This document shows, piece by piece, positions 7,491 to 13,658 of a stretch of DNA of 37,245 bases. How positions within the stretch are numbered: position 1 is the stretch's first letter; each line of letters begins with the position of its first letter. A program made the position numbers and the translations under genes. The DNA is from a virus. The stretch spans positions 1 through 37,245 of the IMG/VR virus record IMGVR_UViG_3300048586_000913, one strand, 5' to 3'. The notes under the pieces are model-generated. The model made no database searches. It was not told where the DNA came from and worked only from the letters and a program-made list of their open reading frames with translations.

Positions 7491-7725
7491 TGCGGCTTTG
7501 AAGGGTGACCAACTCACCCGCCAAATCGAAAACAAGCCCAACGGCTACATGGCGCTGGCCACCCGCGCCGCCGAACTGGAGCGCGAGGGCCGCTATATCG
7601 CCGCCCTGGATCTGTGGAAGGCAGCCTGGATGGTGGCCAAGAACGCATTGAATCGAGAGTGGGCAAAGGGCCGCGTCAATCTCTGCTGCACCTGCATCCA
7701 CCATTTCGGCAAGCGGGAGGCGTGA
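7483..7725 (+). CDS. ANR family transcriptional regulator
   Basis: This 80-aa protein carries the pattern YMALATRAAELEREGRY, then ALDLWKAAW and NREWAKGRVNLC, which matches the ANR family (AggR-activated regulator, Aar type). Characterised ANR proteins bind AraC-type activators and repress virulence regulons; phage-borne members occur. ATG 7483 is chosen for its AGGAG site (7471-7475); a longer frame from 7444 lies inside the previous gene. CTCIHH near the end adds a possible metal pair. The host partner is unknown. Confidence 0.78.
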   Translation: MINAALKGDQLTRQIENKPNGYMALATRAAELEREGRYIAALDLWKAAWMVAKNALNREWAKGRVNLCCTCIHHFGKREA

Positions 7726-8189
7726 TGACTATCAGCAAGGAGCAGTGGAAGGCCATAGAGGCCGAGCTGAAAGGTAGTTGGGTGCAGGTCAAATTCAAGC
7801 TGCACGGCCACGAGATCTACATCACCCGTGCCCGCAAGAGCGAAAGCACCACAGTGCTGGCTGTGTATGTAGATGGCTTTTTGAAAGGCGAATGGTCGAA
7901 GTTTTTGATCGATATCGACCCTAAAGATGAGTTCATGAACAAGGTTATCAAGCAGGTTTTCTTTCACAAATTCCGTGCCAAGTGGAACAAAAAACAGCTT
8001 GAAGGTATCGCCAAGTACAAGCGCCGATTCGGCGCCAAGTCGGCAAAGGAAGCGTATGGAGATAATCCAGAGAAAGATGGCTGGACCTACCTTCTCCCCT
8101 ACTTCGGCAGCAGCACCGCCCTGGTGCGCCAGTTCAAGAAGATCGACGGGCTGGAGCTGGTCAGCGAACTGAAAGAGGTGACCGCATGA
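7725..8189 (+). CDS. Conserved early phage protein, unknown
   Basis: This 154-aa basic protein is coupled to the previous gene (TGATG) and preceded by GGGAGG. The N-terminal half looks like a small beta domain (WVQVKFKLHGHEIYITRAR, then TTVLAVYVDGFLKGEW). A Lys/Arg-rich helix follows, and the C-terminal STALVRQFKKIDGLEL closes the protein. Similar proteins of this length occur in other Mu-like prophages, without known function. Confidence 0.72.
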   Translation: MTISKEQWKAIEAELKGSWVQVKFKLHGHEIYITRARKSESTTVLAVYVDGFLKGEWSKFLIDIDPKDEFMNKVIKQVFFHKFRAKWNKKQLEGIAKYKRRFGAKSAKEAYGDNPEKDGWTYLLPYFGSSTALVRQFKKIDGLELVSELKEVTA

Positions 8190-8299
8190 GCTTTGAAGTC
8201 AGCACCGAAGGCGCCTTCTGGCTGCTGGTTAATGTGATGGCCGCCGTTTATGGGGGCTTCGTTGCCGGTCTGTTTACCGGTCTGTTCCTGGTCCACTGA
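8186..8299 (+). CDS. Tiny single-pass membrane protein
   Basis: This predicted protein is 37 aa, with one hydrophobic stretch covering most of its length (FWLLVNVMAAVYGGFVAGLF at 11-30). AGAGGTG precedes the ATG, and the start overlaps the previous stop (ATGA), as for its neighbours. It could be an inner-membrane effector such as a Kil or superinfection factor, but there is no direct evidence. Confidence 0.6.
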   Translation: MSFEVSTEGAFWLLVNVMAAVYGGFVAGLFTGLFLVH

Positions 8300-8309
8300 G
8301 GTACCCGAT

Positions 8310-8522
8310 ATGGAAAACGTGAAAGCCCTGCTCAACACCAGCGTGGCCGATGCCAAAAGCACAATGGAGTGCCACCTGCAGAGCAATCCGCAACAGGCGC
8401 TGGCCGATGCGCAACTGGCCATCGACTTCATCAACCAGTACGGCAACGTCGAGGGCCAGAAATCCCGTCTGGCCATGCTGGCCGCCATCGTCAACAAGGC
8501 GCGCAAGCGCCTGACCAAGTAA
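8310..8522 (+). CDS. Small helical early protein, unknown
   Basis: This 70-aa all-helical protein (VADAKSTMECHLQSNPQQAL, then QLAIDFINQYG) is preceded by TGAGGT. Its stop codon (TAA 8520-8522) directly abuts the first hammerhead motif, so ribozyme cleavage at 8546 would trim its mRNA 24 nt after the stop. No family is recognised. Confidence 0.7.
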   Translation: MENVKALLNTSVADAKSTMECHLQSNPQQALADAQLAIDFINQYGNVEGQKSRLAMLAAIVNKARKRLTK

Positions 8523-8581
8523 GCGAAACGGGGGTTTGCCCCCGTCTACCCAGCGTGGTGGCTGGGTACTGATGAGCAGCC
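8520..8581 (+). repeat. 62-bp direct repeat, copy 1
   Basis: This stretch is 60/62 identical to 8942-9003. The two differences (T/C at 8535 and G/A at 8538) lie in the 4-nt loop of the first hairpin, so all stems and unpaired core bases are conserved. Both copies start TAAGC and end GCAGCC. Confidence 0.97.
8523..8577 (+). ncRNA. Type II hammerhead ribozyme, copy 1
   Basis: All conserved hammerhead elements are present in type II order. GAA (8525-8527) is followed by stem III with the A-U pair 8528-8545, C-G, and GGGGG/CCCCC closed by loop TTTG. Next is the cleavage triplet GUC (8544-8546). Stem I is the perfect 8-bp UACCCAGC/GCUGGGUA around loop GUGGUG. The catalytic CUGAUGA is at 8569-8575. 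Stem II is open to the flanks and shows only 2 sure pairs (8523-8524 with 8576-8577), the weak point of the model. Predicted cleavage is after C8546. The motif lies between two genes of the early operon. Confidence 0.85.
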
Positions 8582-8938
8582 ATGTGGAATAGAGATATGG
8601 AACATCACAAGACGAACAAAACAGAACAGCTTGCGCAGTTTCTTCTGGAGCAAGGCAAGTACATGAGCGCGTTTGATGTTGTCGAAGCTGACTTTCGATT
8701 TGATGGCGAGAGAGAGCAGCCTGCTGTCAACAAGGTTCAGTCAATGATGAGCAACTTCGCCAAGGTAAGCCGCTACGTCTATGACCGCCGCCATTGTGAT
8801 GTCAGAAGAAAAAACGGCTACCAGATCAAAATGCTGGCCATCACAGAAAGGGGTTCTCAGGCAAGCAAAGATAACGCCAGAACGTTATGCCGAAACAGCA
8901 ACCGCTTGTTGTGGCAGCAGGTTCTGTGCAGCTTTTGA
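8582..8938 (+). CDS. ORF enclosed by the two hammerheads, unknown
   Basis: This ORF is 118 aa from ATG 8582, or 113 aa from ATG 8597; neither has a strong ribosome site, and the leader is the repeat itself. The N-terminal part (TEQLAQFLLEQGKYMSAFDVVEADF, residues 14-38) and the following Arg-rich segment (YVYDRRHCDVRRKNGYQIKM) resemble a small winged-helix layout, but no family is certain. It is AT-richer than its neighbours, consistent with separate origin. It is the only gene between the ribozyme repeats, as if inserted as a cassette. Confidence 0.65.
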   Translation: MWNRDMEHHKTNKTEQLAQFLLEQGKYMSAFDVVEADFRFDGEREQPAVNKVQSMMSNFAKVSRYVYDRRHCDVRRKNGYQIKMLAITERGSQASKDNARTLCRNSNRLLWQQVLCSF

Positions 8939-8941
8939 CAA

Positions 8942-9003
8942 TAAGCGAAACGGGGGCTTACCCCCGTCTACCCAGCGTGGTGGCTGGGTACTGATGAGCA
9001 GCC
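8942..9003 (+). repeat. 62-bp direct repeat, copy 2
   Basis: This is the second copy of the repeat at 8520-8581, displaced by 422 bp. Here the stem III loop reads CTTA instead of TTTG. A perfect 14-bp palindrome (GACCGGGCCCGGTC) follows at once at 9004-9017. Confidence 0.97.
8945..8999 (+). ncRNA. Type II hammerhead ribozyme, copy 2
   Basis: The core is the same as copy 1: GAA (8947-8949), stem III with loop CTTA, GUC (8966-8968), the 8-bp stem I with loop GUGGUG, and CUGAUGA (8991-8997). Predicted cleavage is after C8968. Stem II again has only two sure pairs (8945-8946 with 8998-8999). Loop variation with unchanged stems and core argues that the RNA structure is under selection rather than being a recent chance copy. 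Together with copy 1 it would free a 422-nt RNA. Confidence 0.85.
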
Positions 9004-9039
9004 GACCGGGCCCGGTCATATCAACCCAGAGAGGAAGCT

Positions 9040-9291
9040 ATGACCCGAGAAGTGCTGAACAACCTGTTAAACCGGCTCTATGGCGAGATGACCATAGCGC
9101 TGAACTGGAAAGAGAAGTTGGTGCTGCAGCGCCGCTTCATCGCCCTGGCGCGGGGTGCCAGAAAGTACCGCGCCAACGATCTTGCCGGTGATGCCATGCG
9201 CGGCGCCGAGCAACTGCTGGCAGAGCTGAAGGCCGAGCTGGTGCTAATGGATGGCAAGGGGGCCGTATGCACGGTGAATACACGCCACTGA
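9040..9291 (+). CDS. Small early protein, unknown
   Basis: This 83-aa, mostly helical, basic protein (LNWKEKLVLQRRFIALARGARK) has an AGAGGAAG ribosome site. It follows the second hammerhead and its adjoining palindrome, so ribozyme cleavage would leave this gene at the 5' end of the downstream mRNA. No family is recognised. Confidence 0.7.
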   Translation: MTREVLNNLLNRLYGEMTIALNWKEKLVLQRRFIALARGARKYRANDLAGDAMRGAEQLLAELKAELVLMDGKGAVCTVNTRH

Positions 9292-9515
9292 TGAAACCAG
9301 GGTTGCTGCAAAAGCGGCTCGAAAGCGGCAAGGCCCGCCTTGACCCAGAGATGGGGCTGGAAAAGCTCTGCACCAGATGTAACGAGTATTGGCCGCAGGA
9401 CACCGCATTTTGGTCCGAGTGGAAAAGCCCAAGAGCTTGCGACGGATTGCAGTACTACTGCAAGGCCTGTGAGGCCGAGGTTGCCAGAGCAAGGAAGGAG
9501 GCAAAAGCAGCATGA
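9267..9515 (+). CDS. Small zinc-ribbon-like protein
   Basis: This protein is 82 aa. CTRC (residues 35-38) and CKAC (residues 65-68) form two CxxC pairs about 26 residues apart, with YWPQDTAFW between, a layout typical of small zinc ribbons that bind nucleic acid or protein. An AAGGGGG site supports ATG 9267; ATG 9291, which overlaps the preceding TGA, is the alternative start (74 aa). The role is unknown. Confidence 0.75.
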   Translation: MHGEYTPLMKPGLLQKRLESGKARLDPEMGLEKLCTRCNEYWPQDTAFWSEWKSPRACDGLQYYCKACEAEVARARKEAKAA

Positions 9516-9754
9516 TGGGGGAATACCAACGCAACTTGATGAATTACATCAAGGCCAATTATCCCTGTTATTCACGGCGCAAACGCGCCGGGATGAAGCC
9601 GGAAGAGTTGGCCGAACTGGAGCGGCAGGGCGATGAAGCCGCCATGGTGTGGCTTGATAACTGGGTGCCATGTTGGCGGGAAGGAAACCCGCCCACCGCA
9701 ACCCCGATTTATGTGACCGTCAGTAACGATGATGAGGATGACGACGATGAGTGA
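9512..9754 (+). CDS. Small early protein with acidic tail
   Basis: This 80-aa protein starts with an ATGA overlap and has AAGGAGG upstream. The N-terminal half is basic and the last 9 residues are almost all acidic (NDDEDDDDE). An acidic tail of this sort could mimic DNA charge or simply reflect overlap with the next start codon, which lies inside it at 9747. No family is recognised. Confidence 0.7.
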   Translation: MMGEYQRNLMNYIKANYPCYSRRKRAGMKPEELAELERQGDEAAMVWLDNWVPCWREGNPPTATPIYVTVSNDDEDDDDE

Positions 9755-10253
9755 TATCACCGAACAGCAGCTGAAAAAACTGGCAGGCATGGTTAAGGGC
9801 TTTCGCGACTATCGCCATATGAACGTGCGCGATATTGCCATCAGTCTTTCCCTGAGCGCCGCCTACATGTTTAAAGCCATGGCCGAGCTGCGCGAGCGCG
9901 ACATGATTGCGCCAAAGAGCGACATTGGTCTGGCAGACCTGAAGCGCTATCGCCAGCTCGACATGCTGATGGCCAAGCACCCCAAGACTGATGTCTCGGC
10001 TGCCGTGCGAGCCATCTATGGCGCTGACACTAGCAAGACTCGCTACAAGCTGCGTTATCTGATTAACGCATGCCGTGATGATGGGCTCGATGTGAGCAAT
10101 ATCAAGCAGCTCAGGGTAGACCCTATCAATCACGATCATGGCCGCGCCAAGCAGAGCGCCCTGCGCTTTGTCACCATGACACAGGTCGAGCCCGCCGCGC
10201 TGGCCGAGTTTATCGCTATCTGTAAGCTGAACGGGGGCCGCCATGCAGCCTGA
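9747..10253 (+). CDS. Putative HTH phage protein, unknown
   Basis: This 168-aa protein starts inside the end of the previous gene, with GAGGA in front. HMNVRDIAISLSLSAAYMFK followed by AMAELRERDMI looks like a winged helix-turn-helix at residues 20-50. The rest is helical with basic patches. It lies just upstream of gemA, where Mu-like phages often carry a regulatory protein of this kind. Its DNA-binding role is an inference. Confidence 0.7.
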   Translation: MSDITEQQLKKLAGMVKGFRDYRHMNVRDIAISLSLSAAYMFKAMAELRERDMIAPKSDIGLADLKRYRQLDMLMAKHPKTDVSAAVRAIYGADTSKTRYKLRYLINACRDDGLDVSNIKQLRVDPINHDHGRAKQSALRFVTMTQVEPAALAEFIAICKLNGGRHAA

Positions 10254-10869
10254 CGCCAAACGCCTGCTTACCCTGGTGCACGTTGGCCGCCGCGAGCTGG
10301 GGCTGGATGATGAGGATTACCGCGCCCTGCTTGAATCTGTTACCGGTGCCCGCTCTGCCAAGGGGCTCAAGGTGGCGCAGCTGGAAGCCGTGGTGAATGC
10401 CATGCGCAATATTGGGTTCAAGGTAAAGGTGGCCGCTAGCGGCCGCCGTTCCCCGCCCAGTTCGGCCAAGGTGCAGGCGCCGGAGGTGCGCAAGGTGCGC
10501 GCCATCTGGATCACGATGTACAATGACGGCCTGCTGCATGATGGTTCAGACGATGCCCTGGGCAGTTTCATCAAGCGGATGACGGCGAACAGCAACGGGG
10601 GTGCAGGTATCAACCGCGCTGAATGGTTGACCTCTGCCCAGGCCGAACGGGTGCTGGAAGCATTGAAGAAGTGGCATATCCGGCTGATGACGGCGGCCAT
10701 CGAAGCGCGAGGGGATTCAGTGCCTGATACGCTCAGCTATCGACAAGACGCCAAGCCGGGCTATGACCTGATCCGGGATGCTTACGAAAACCCGGGAACG
10801 CGGCCCGCGCGGATAATGGTGATCGATGGCAGCAAGACAATCAGCGAACTACAGGAAAAGGAGAGTTGA
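10243..10869 (+). CDS. gemA: GemA / gp16 family regulatory protein (DUF1018)
   Basis: This 208-aa protein has an N-terminal segment (RLLTLVHVGRRELGLDDEDYR, then ARSAKGLKVAQLEAVV) that is diagnostic of the gp16/GemA family. In Mu the product modulates host gene expression and DNA supercoiling late in the early phase. A central linker is followed by a second conserved helical block (KVRAIWITMYNDGLLHD and WLTSAQAERVLEALKKW). The start overlaps the preceding gene by 11 nt. It is the last clear early/middle gene before the moron and mor. Confidence 0.9.
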   Translation: MQPDAKRLLTLVHVGRRELGLDDEDYRALLESVTGARSAKGLKVAQLEAVVNAMRNIGFKVKVAASGRRSPPSSAKVQAPEVRKVRAIWITMYNDGLLHDGSDDALGSFIKRMTANSNGGAGINRAEWLTSAQAERVLEALKKWHIRLMTAAIEARGDSVPDTLSYRQDAKPGYDLIRDAYENPGTRPARIMVIDGSKTISELQEKES

Positions 10870-10870
10870 G

Positions 10871-11317
10871 ATGGAAGTAAAAGTGTTATTGGTATTGGCA
10901 CTTATATCATTTGGCGCATCAGCGTCTATCAATGATGTTAAGGCCAGTTTCAAAGCATCGCATGTAGATAATTGGACCACAAATAATGGCGTTGAGCTGG
11001 CAAGCCATGCCGATAAATATCGGATTTTGAATGTTAAGCTTTCTGTTAATGGCGGTGCGGTAAAGGTTGATTTCACTGACCTTGAATCAGATCAGATTAG
11101 TGTGTCAGAGGGATACTGTTGGCGACTTGCCGGGCTGGCGCCACTGGCAATGCCATTATCATGGAGTGAACAAACCCCCGATGAGCAGGCGCTGGCAAAG
11201 ATATACACCGGTGATTTAGCATCAGGTAGCACCAGAAGCGGCGTGATAAATGGTTGGTCATTCACGTTTGGCCGGGTTGAAAACACTATCTACTGTTCGG
11301 CTAATAAGGTCGGTTAG
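10871..11317 (+). CDS. Secreted/periplasmic moron protein, unknown
   Basis: This 148-aa protein has an N-terminus (MEVKVLLVLALISFGASAS) that reads as a Sec signal peptide, cleaved at about residue 19. The mature part is beta-rich with two cysteines (EGYCWRL and IYCSANK) that could form a disulfide. The gene is clearly AT-richer than both neighbours, has a strong AAAAGGAGA site, and is followed by a terminator hairpin, the usual marks of a moron acquired separately. Lysogenic conversion or superinfection exclusion are possible roles; neither is shown by the sequence. Confidence 0.75.
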   Translation: MEVKVLLVLALISFGASASINDVKASFKASHVDNWTTNNGVELASHADKYRILNVKLSVNGGAVKVDFTDLESDQISVSEGYCWRLAGLAPLAMPLSWSEQTPDEQALAKIYTGDLASGSTRSGVINGWSFTFGRVENTIYCSANKVG

Positions 11318-11358
11318 TCACTGAATTGGGCGCCAAGATCCCATGCGTTATCATACAA

Positions 11359-11387
11359 ACACCCGGCACTTGCCGGGTGTTGCTTTA
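11359..11387 (+). terminator. Rho-independent terminator-like hairpin upstream of mor
   Basis: A perfect 10-bp stem ACACCCGGCA/TGCCGGGTGT with a 2-nt loop is followed by TGCTTTAT. It ends the early/moron transcript. A possible promoter (TTGGGC 11326, 17 bp, TATCAT 11349) lies just before it, whose transcript would begin inside the stem, so that promoter is doubtful. Confidence 0.7.
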
Positions 11388-11417
11388 TCTGGCGTTTGCA
11401 CTGCACTTGGAGGCCCT

Positions 11418-11891
11418 ATGAAAGATGCGCACGACCAACAATCCGTTGACCTATTTGGCATCAGCGTTGACCTGGACGCCATCGATCCAGAAACCTACCG
11501 CATGCTGAGCGATGAAACTGCCCCGGGCTGGACCGAGCTGCTGCGCGGCATGTTCGACACCATTGATGCTGTGGTTGAAAAGCACCGCGATGACAAAATG
11601 CTGCCCTTCATCATGCTGTCTGAGTTCTGCCGCACCTTTGGCGGAGCCCCCTTCTATGTACCCAATGGTAAAACCCTGGCCACGGTATTGCGCTCAATTC
11701 AGATCTGGAATGAGTTCACCGGCAATAATGTATTCGAGCTGTCCCGCAAGTTCGGTGTCTCAACCCGCGAGATTCAATTTGTGCTGGCACGCATGCGCCG
11801 ATCTGAATTGCGAAAAGTTCAGGGGGATATGTTCGCCGGGCTGGATGATGTAGCCGATGGAAAAGGGCGGCGTCATGGAAGGGCGTATTAA
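11418..11891 (+). CDS. mor: Mor/C-type transcription activator
   Basis: This 157-aa protein belongs to the Mor/C family that activates middle or late promoters in Mu. Residues 1-60 form an acidic helical dimerisation part. The C-terminal HTH includes GNNVFELSRKFGVSTREIQF followed by VLARMRR. TTGGAGG precedes the ATG. Only one Mor/C-type gene is present, so it probably does the job that Mor and C share in Mu. It sits between two terminators, immediately upstream of its likely target promoter at 11960-12011. Confidence 0.9.
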   Translation: MKDAHDQQSVDLFGISVDLDAIDPETYRMLSDETAPGWTELLRGMFDTIDAVVEKHRDDKMLPFIMLSEFCRTFGGAPFYVPNGKTLATVLRSIQIWNEFTGNNVFELSRKFGVSTREIQFVLARMRRSELRKVQGDMFAGLDDVADGKGRRHGRAY

Positions 11892-11913
11892 CTGCCAATA
11901 AATTAACAGCAAC

Positions 11914-11936
11914 AAGCGGCCATCGTGGCCGCTTTT
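11914..11936 (+). terminator. Rho-independent terminator after mor
   Basis: The stem AAGCGGCCA/TGGCCGCTT with a 3-nt loop is followed by TTTTTATTT, a classical terminator. It separates the mor transcript from the late lysis/head transcript. Confidence 0.9.
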
Positions 11937-11959
11937 TATTTGGCGATGAATTTTCACAG

Positions 11960-12011
11960 TGACGGATTTCGTGATTATGAAGTCCGTCATTACAAGGCAC
12001 TGCCATATAAA
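11960..12011 (+). promoter_or_regulatory. Probable Mor/C-activated late promoter (P_lys)
   Basis: An interrupted palindrome spans 11960-11989, with arms TGACGGATTTC and GAAGTCCGTCA. It is centred about 34 bp upstream of a TATAAA (12006-12011) and no -35 box is seen. That puts the dyad near -42, where Mor and C bind in Mu. The lysozyme gene starts 40 bp downstream. Confidence 0.7.
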
Positions 12012-12051
12012 AAGCACACTGGATTAAATTCATTACCTGTCCAGGTGTGTC

Positions 12052-12522
12052 ATGTCTTCCATCTATGCGCTTCTCCGACTTGAAGAGGGTTGGCGTTCAA
12101 AGCCTTACCTCTGCACCGAGAATTATCCCACCGTCGGTTTTGGCTTTCGCATCGGGCCCAAGGGCGCCGATATCACGCTCTATCAATTCAGCTTGCCGGT
12201 GCGTGCCGGCGAGGCGTGGCTTGATACCCTAATTTCCAATCTGGAAGTAGACATGCGCCGCGATCCCAAGCTGGCCATGGCGCTGCAGGTCTGTGACCGC
12301 GACCCGGCCCGGCTGGCGGTGTTGCAGTCGATGGCATACCAGATGGGTGTCAAAGGGCTGGCCGCTTTCAAGAACACCCTGCAGGCAGTGATTGAGCGGC
12401 GCTGGAACGATGCCGCCGCCGGTATGCTCAACAGCCGCTGGGCCAAGCAGACCCCCAAACGAGCCAAGCGCCATGCCGAGCAGATGCGCACTGGCCTGTG
12501 GGCCCCGGAATACGGAGCCTGA
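12052..12522 (+). CDS. Endolysin, T4-type lysozyme (GH24-like)
   Basis: This 156-aa protein is the murein hydrolase of the lysis module. The N-terminus LLRLEEGWRSKPYLCTENYP followed by TVGFGFRIG aligns with the T4 lysozyme active-site stretch: Glu12 matches catalytic Glu11 and Thr27 matches Thr26. Cys21 stands where T4 has Asp20. No signal peptide is seen, so a holin is needed for export, and one is encoded two genes downstream. The ribosome site (AGGTG) is modest. Confidence 0.88.
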   Translation: MSSIYALLRLEEGWRSKPYLCTENYPTVGFGFRIGPKGADITLYQFSLPVRAGEAWLDTLISNLEVDMRRDPKLAMALQVCDRDPARLAVLQSMAYQMGVKGLAAFKNTLQAVIERRWNDAAAGMLNSRWAKQTPKRAKRHAEQMRTGLWAPEYGA

Positions 12523-12523
12523 C

Positions 12524-12817
12524 ATGGGTCGCAACTGGCAGTGGAGCATTGAGCATGGCCGCGAACAGCGGCTCAAGCTGGAACGGGAGTCAGCCGAACA
12601 GGGCATCGCCGAGTGCGACATCGATCGCACCGTGCCGCTGCACAGTCACGACGCCACTATGCAGGCCTACTTTGCGCAGGGCTGGCGCTCAGTCACCCCG
12701 GCCGACGTCTATCAGGCCCGCAACAAGCACCGCTTCAAGATCCTCACGACCGGCAACGACAAGGTGGCCATGCACTGCGCCAACTTGCGGTCCCTCTTCA
12801 ACAAGGACGCATCATGA
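12524..12817 (+). CDS. Small late protein in lysis module, unknown
   Basis: This 97-aa soluble protein starts WQWSIEHGREQRLKLERESA and continues with a compact C-terminal half (MQAYFAQGWRSVTPADVYQ, then RFKILTTGNDKVAMHCANL). It has no membrane segment and no known family. A CGGAGCC site lies upstream of the ATG, and its stop overlaps the holin start (ATGA), so it is translated with the lysis genes. Confidence 0.72.
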   Translation: MGRNWQWSIEHGREQRLKLERESAEQGIAECDIDRTVPLHSHDATMQAYFAQGWRSVTPADVYQARNKHRFKILTTGNDKVAMHCANLRSLFNKDAS

Positions 12818-13422
12818 TCCCGTTAATCCCCGCACTGGCGGCGCTTGCTGTGCAGCAAGGCCCCGCCATGATCCGTGGCATTGCCAGCCTGTTTGGCGGC
12901 AGCGAAACCGCCAACAAGGTGGCTGATATTGTCGAGCAGGTATCTGGCGTCGGAATGACCGCAGAACAGCAGCAGGCTGCTATCGAGCGGCAGCTTGGCG
13001 GCATCTACAGCCCGGCAGAACGTGCCGAGCTTGAAAAGCTAAAGCTGGAGCTGGAGAAGGAGCAGACCCGCCGCCTCGATATGCAACTGGCCGACCAGCA
13101 ATCTGAGCAGGCCACTACCCAGCAGACTATCCGTGAAGGCGACACCAACCATGACGAGTACGTGCGCCACACCCGCCCGCTGATGGCGCGCCAGAGCTGG
13201 CAAGTGTCGGCTATCTATGTGGTGCTATTCACCGTCCTTAAAGCGTTCGGTTATGGCGAGGGCCCTGACTTCGACATGGTGCTGTTGCTGCTGACCCCCG
13301 CCTGGGCCTATCTCGGCCTGCGTACCCTGGATGGCTTCGCCCCCCACCCCAAGGCCAGCGGCCAGAAGGTCGGCGCGGCCATCACAGGCGCTGTCACCAA
13401 GCTGATGACGAGGGCCAAATGA
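12814..13422 (+). CDS. Holin-like membrane protein
   Basis: This protein is 202 aa. The hydrophobic/amphipathic N-terminus (MIPLIPALAALAVQQGPAMI) is followed by a long charged coiled-coil section (about 70-115) and two C-terminal hydrophobic segments: WQVSAIYVVLFTVLKAFGYG (about 129-148) and VLLLLTPAWAYLGL (about 156-169). This is the layout of the GTA/Mu-type three-segment holin family. It would form membrane lesions that let the adjacent lysozyme reach the wall. Confidence 0.8.
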   Translation: MIPLIPALAALAVQQGPAMIRGIASLFGGSETANKVADIVEQVSGVGMTAEQQQAAIERQLGGIYSPAERAELEKLKLELEKEQTRRLDMQLADQQSEQATTQQTIREGDTNHDEYVRHTRPLMARQSWQVSAIYVVLFTVLKAFGYGEGPDFDMVLLLLTPAWAYLGLRTLDGFAPHPKASGQKVGAAITGAVTKLMTRAK

Positions 13423-13658
13423 CCGACCTTTTCGACCGGGCACAACAACAAGAACAAGAGTTTCGCGAGCGCGCCATTGCCCAGGCACGGCGCCATCAGC
13501 AGGAACAGCCAGACCAGGACGAGCACGGGAATCGCTTTTGCCTGAGCTGTGGGGAGCAGATCGCAAGCCAGCGACTGCAGGCCGAACCGGCAGCGGTGCG
13601 CTGTGTGCCGTGTCAGAGCCATAAAGAGGAAGCGGGGAGACATCGCTATGGAGTTTGA
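13419..13658 (+). CDS. TraR/DksA-type zinc-finger protein
   Basis: This 79-aa protein has FCLSCGEQI followed by RCVPCQ, forming the C4 zinc finger of the DksA/TraR family. The N-terminal acidic helix (QQQEQEFRERAIAQAR) resembles TraR, the short phage/plasmid relatives that enter the RNA polymerase secondary channel and mimic ppGpp/DksA. It overlaps the holin gene end (ATGA) and the following start. A role in shifting host transcription is plausible. Confidence 0.85.
   Translation: MTDLFDRAQQQEQEFRERAIAQARRHQQEQPDQDEHGNRFCLSCGEQIASQRLQAEPAAVRCVPCQSHKEEAGRHRYGV

Noticed and set aside
11326-11354. TTGGGC-17-TATCAT as a promoter for mor.
   Set aside because: The -35 match is weak and the predicted start would lie inside the terminator stem at 11359-11380; kept only as a note.
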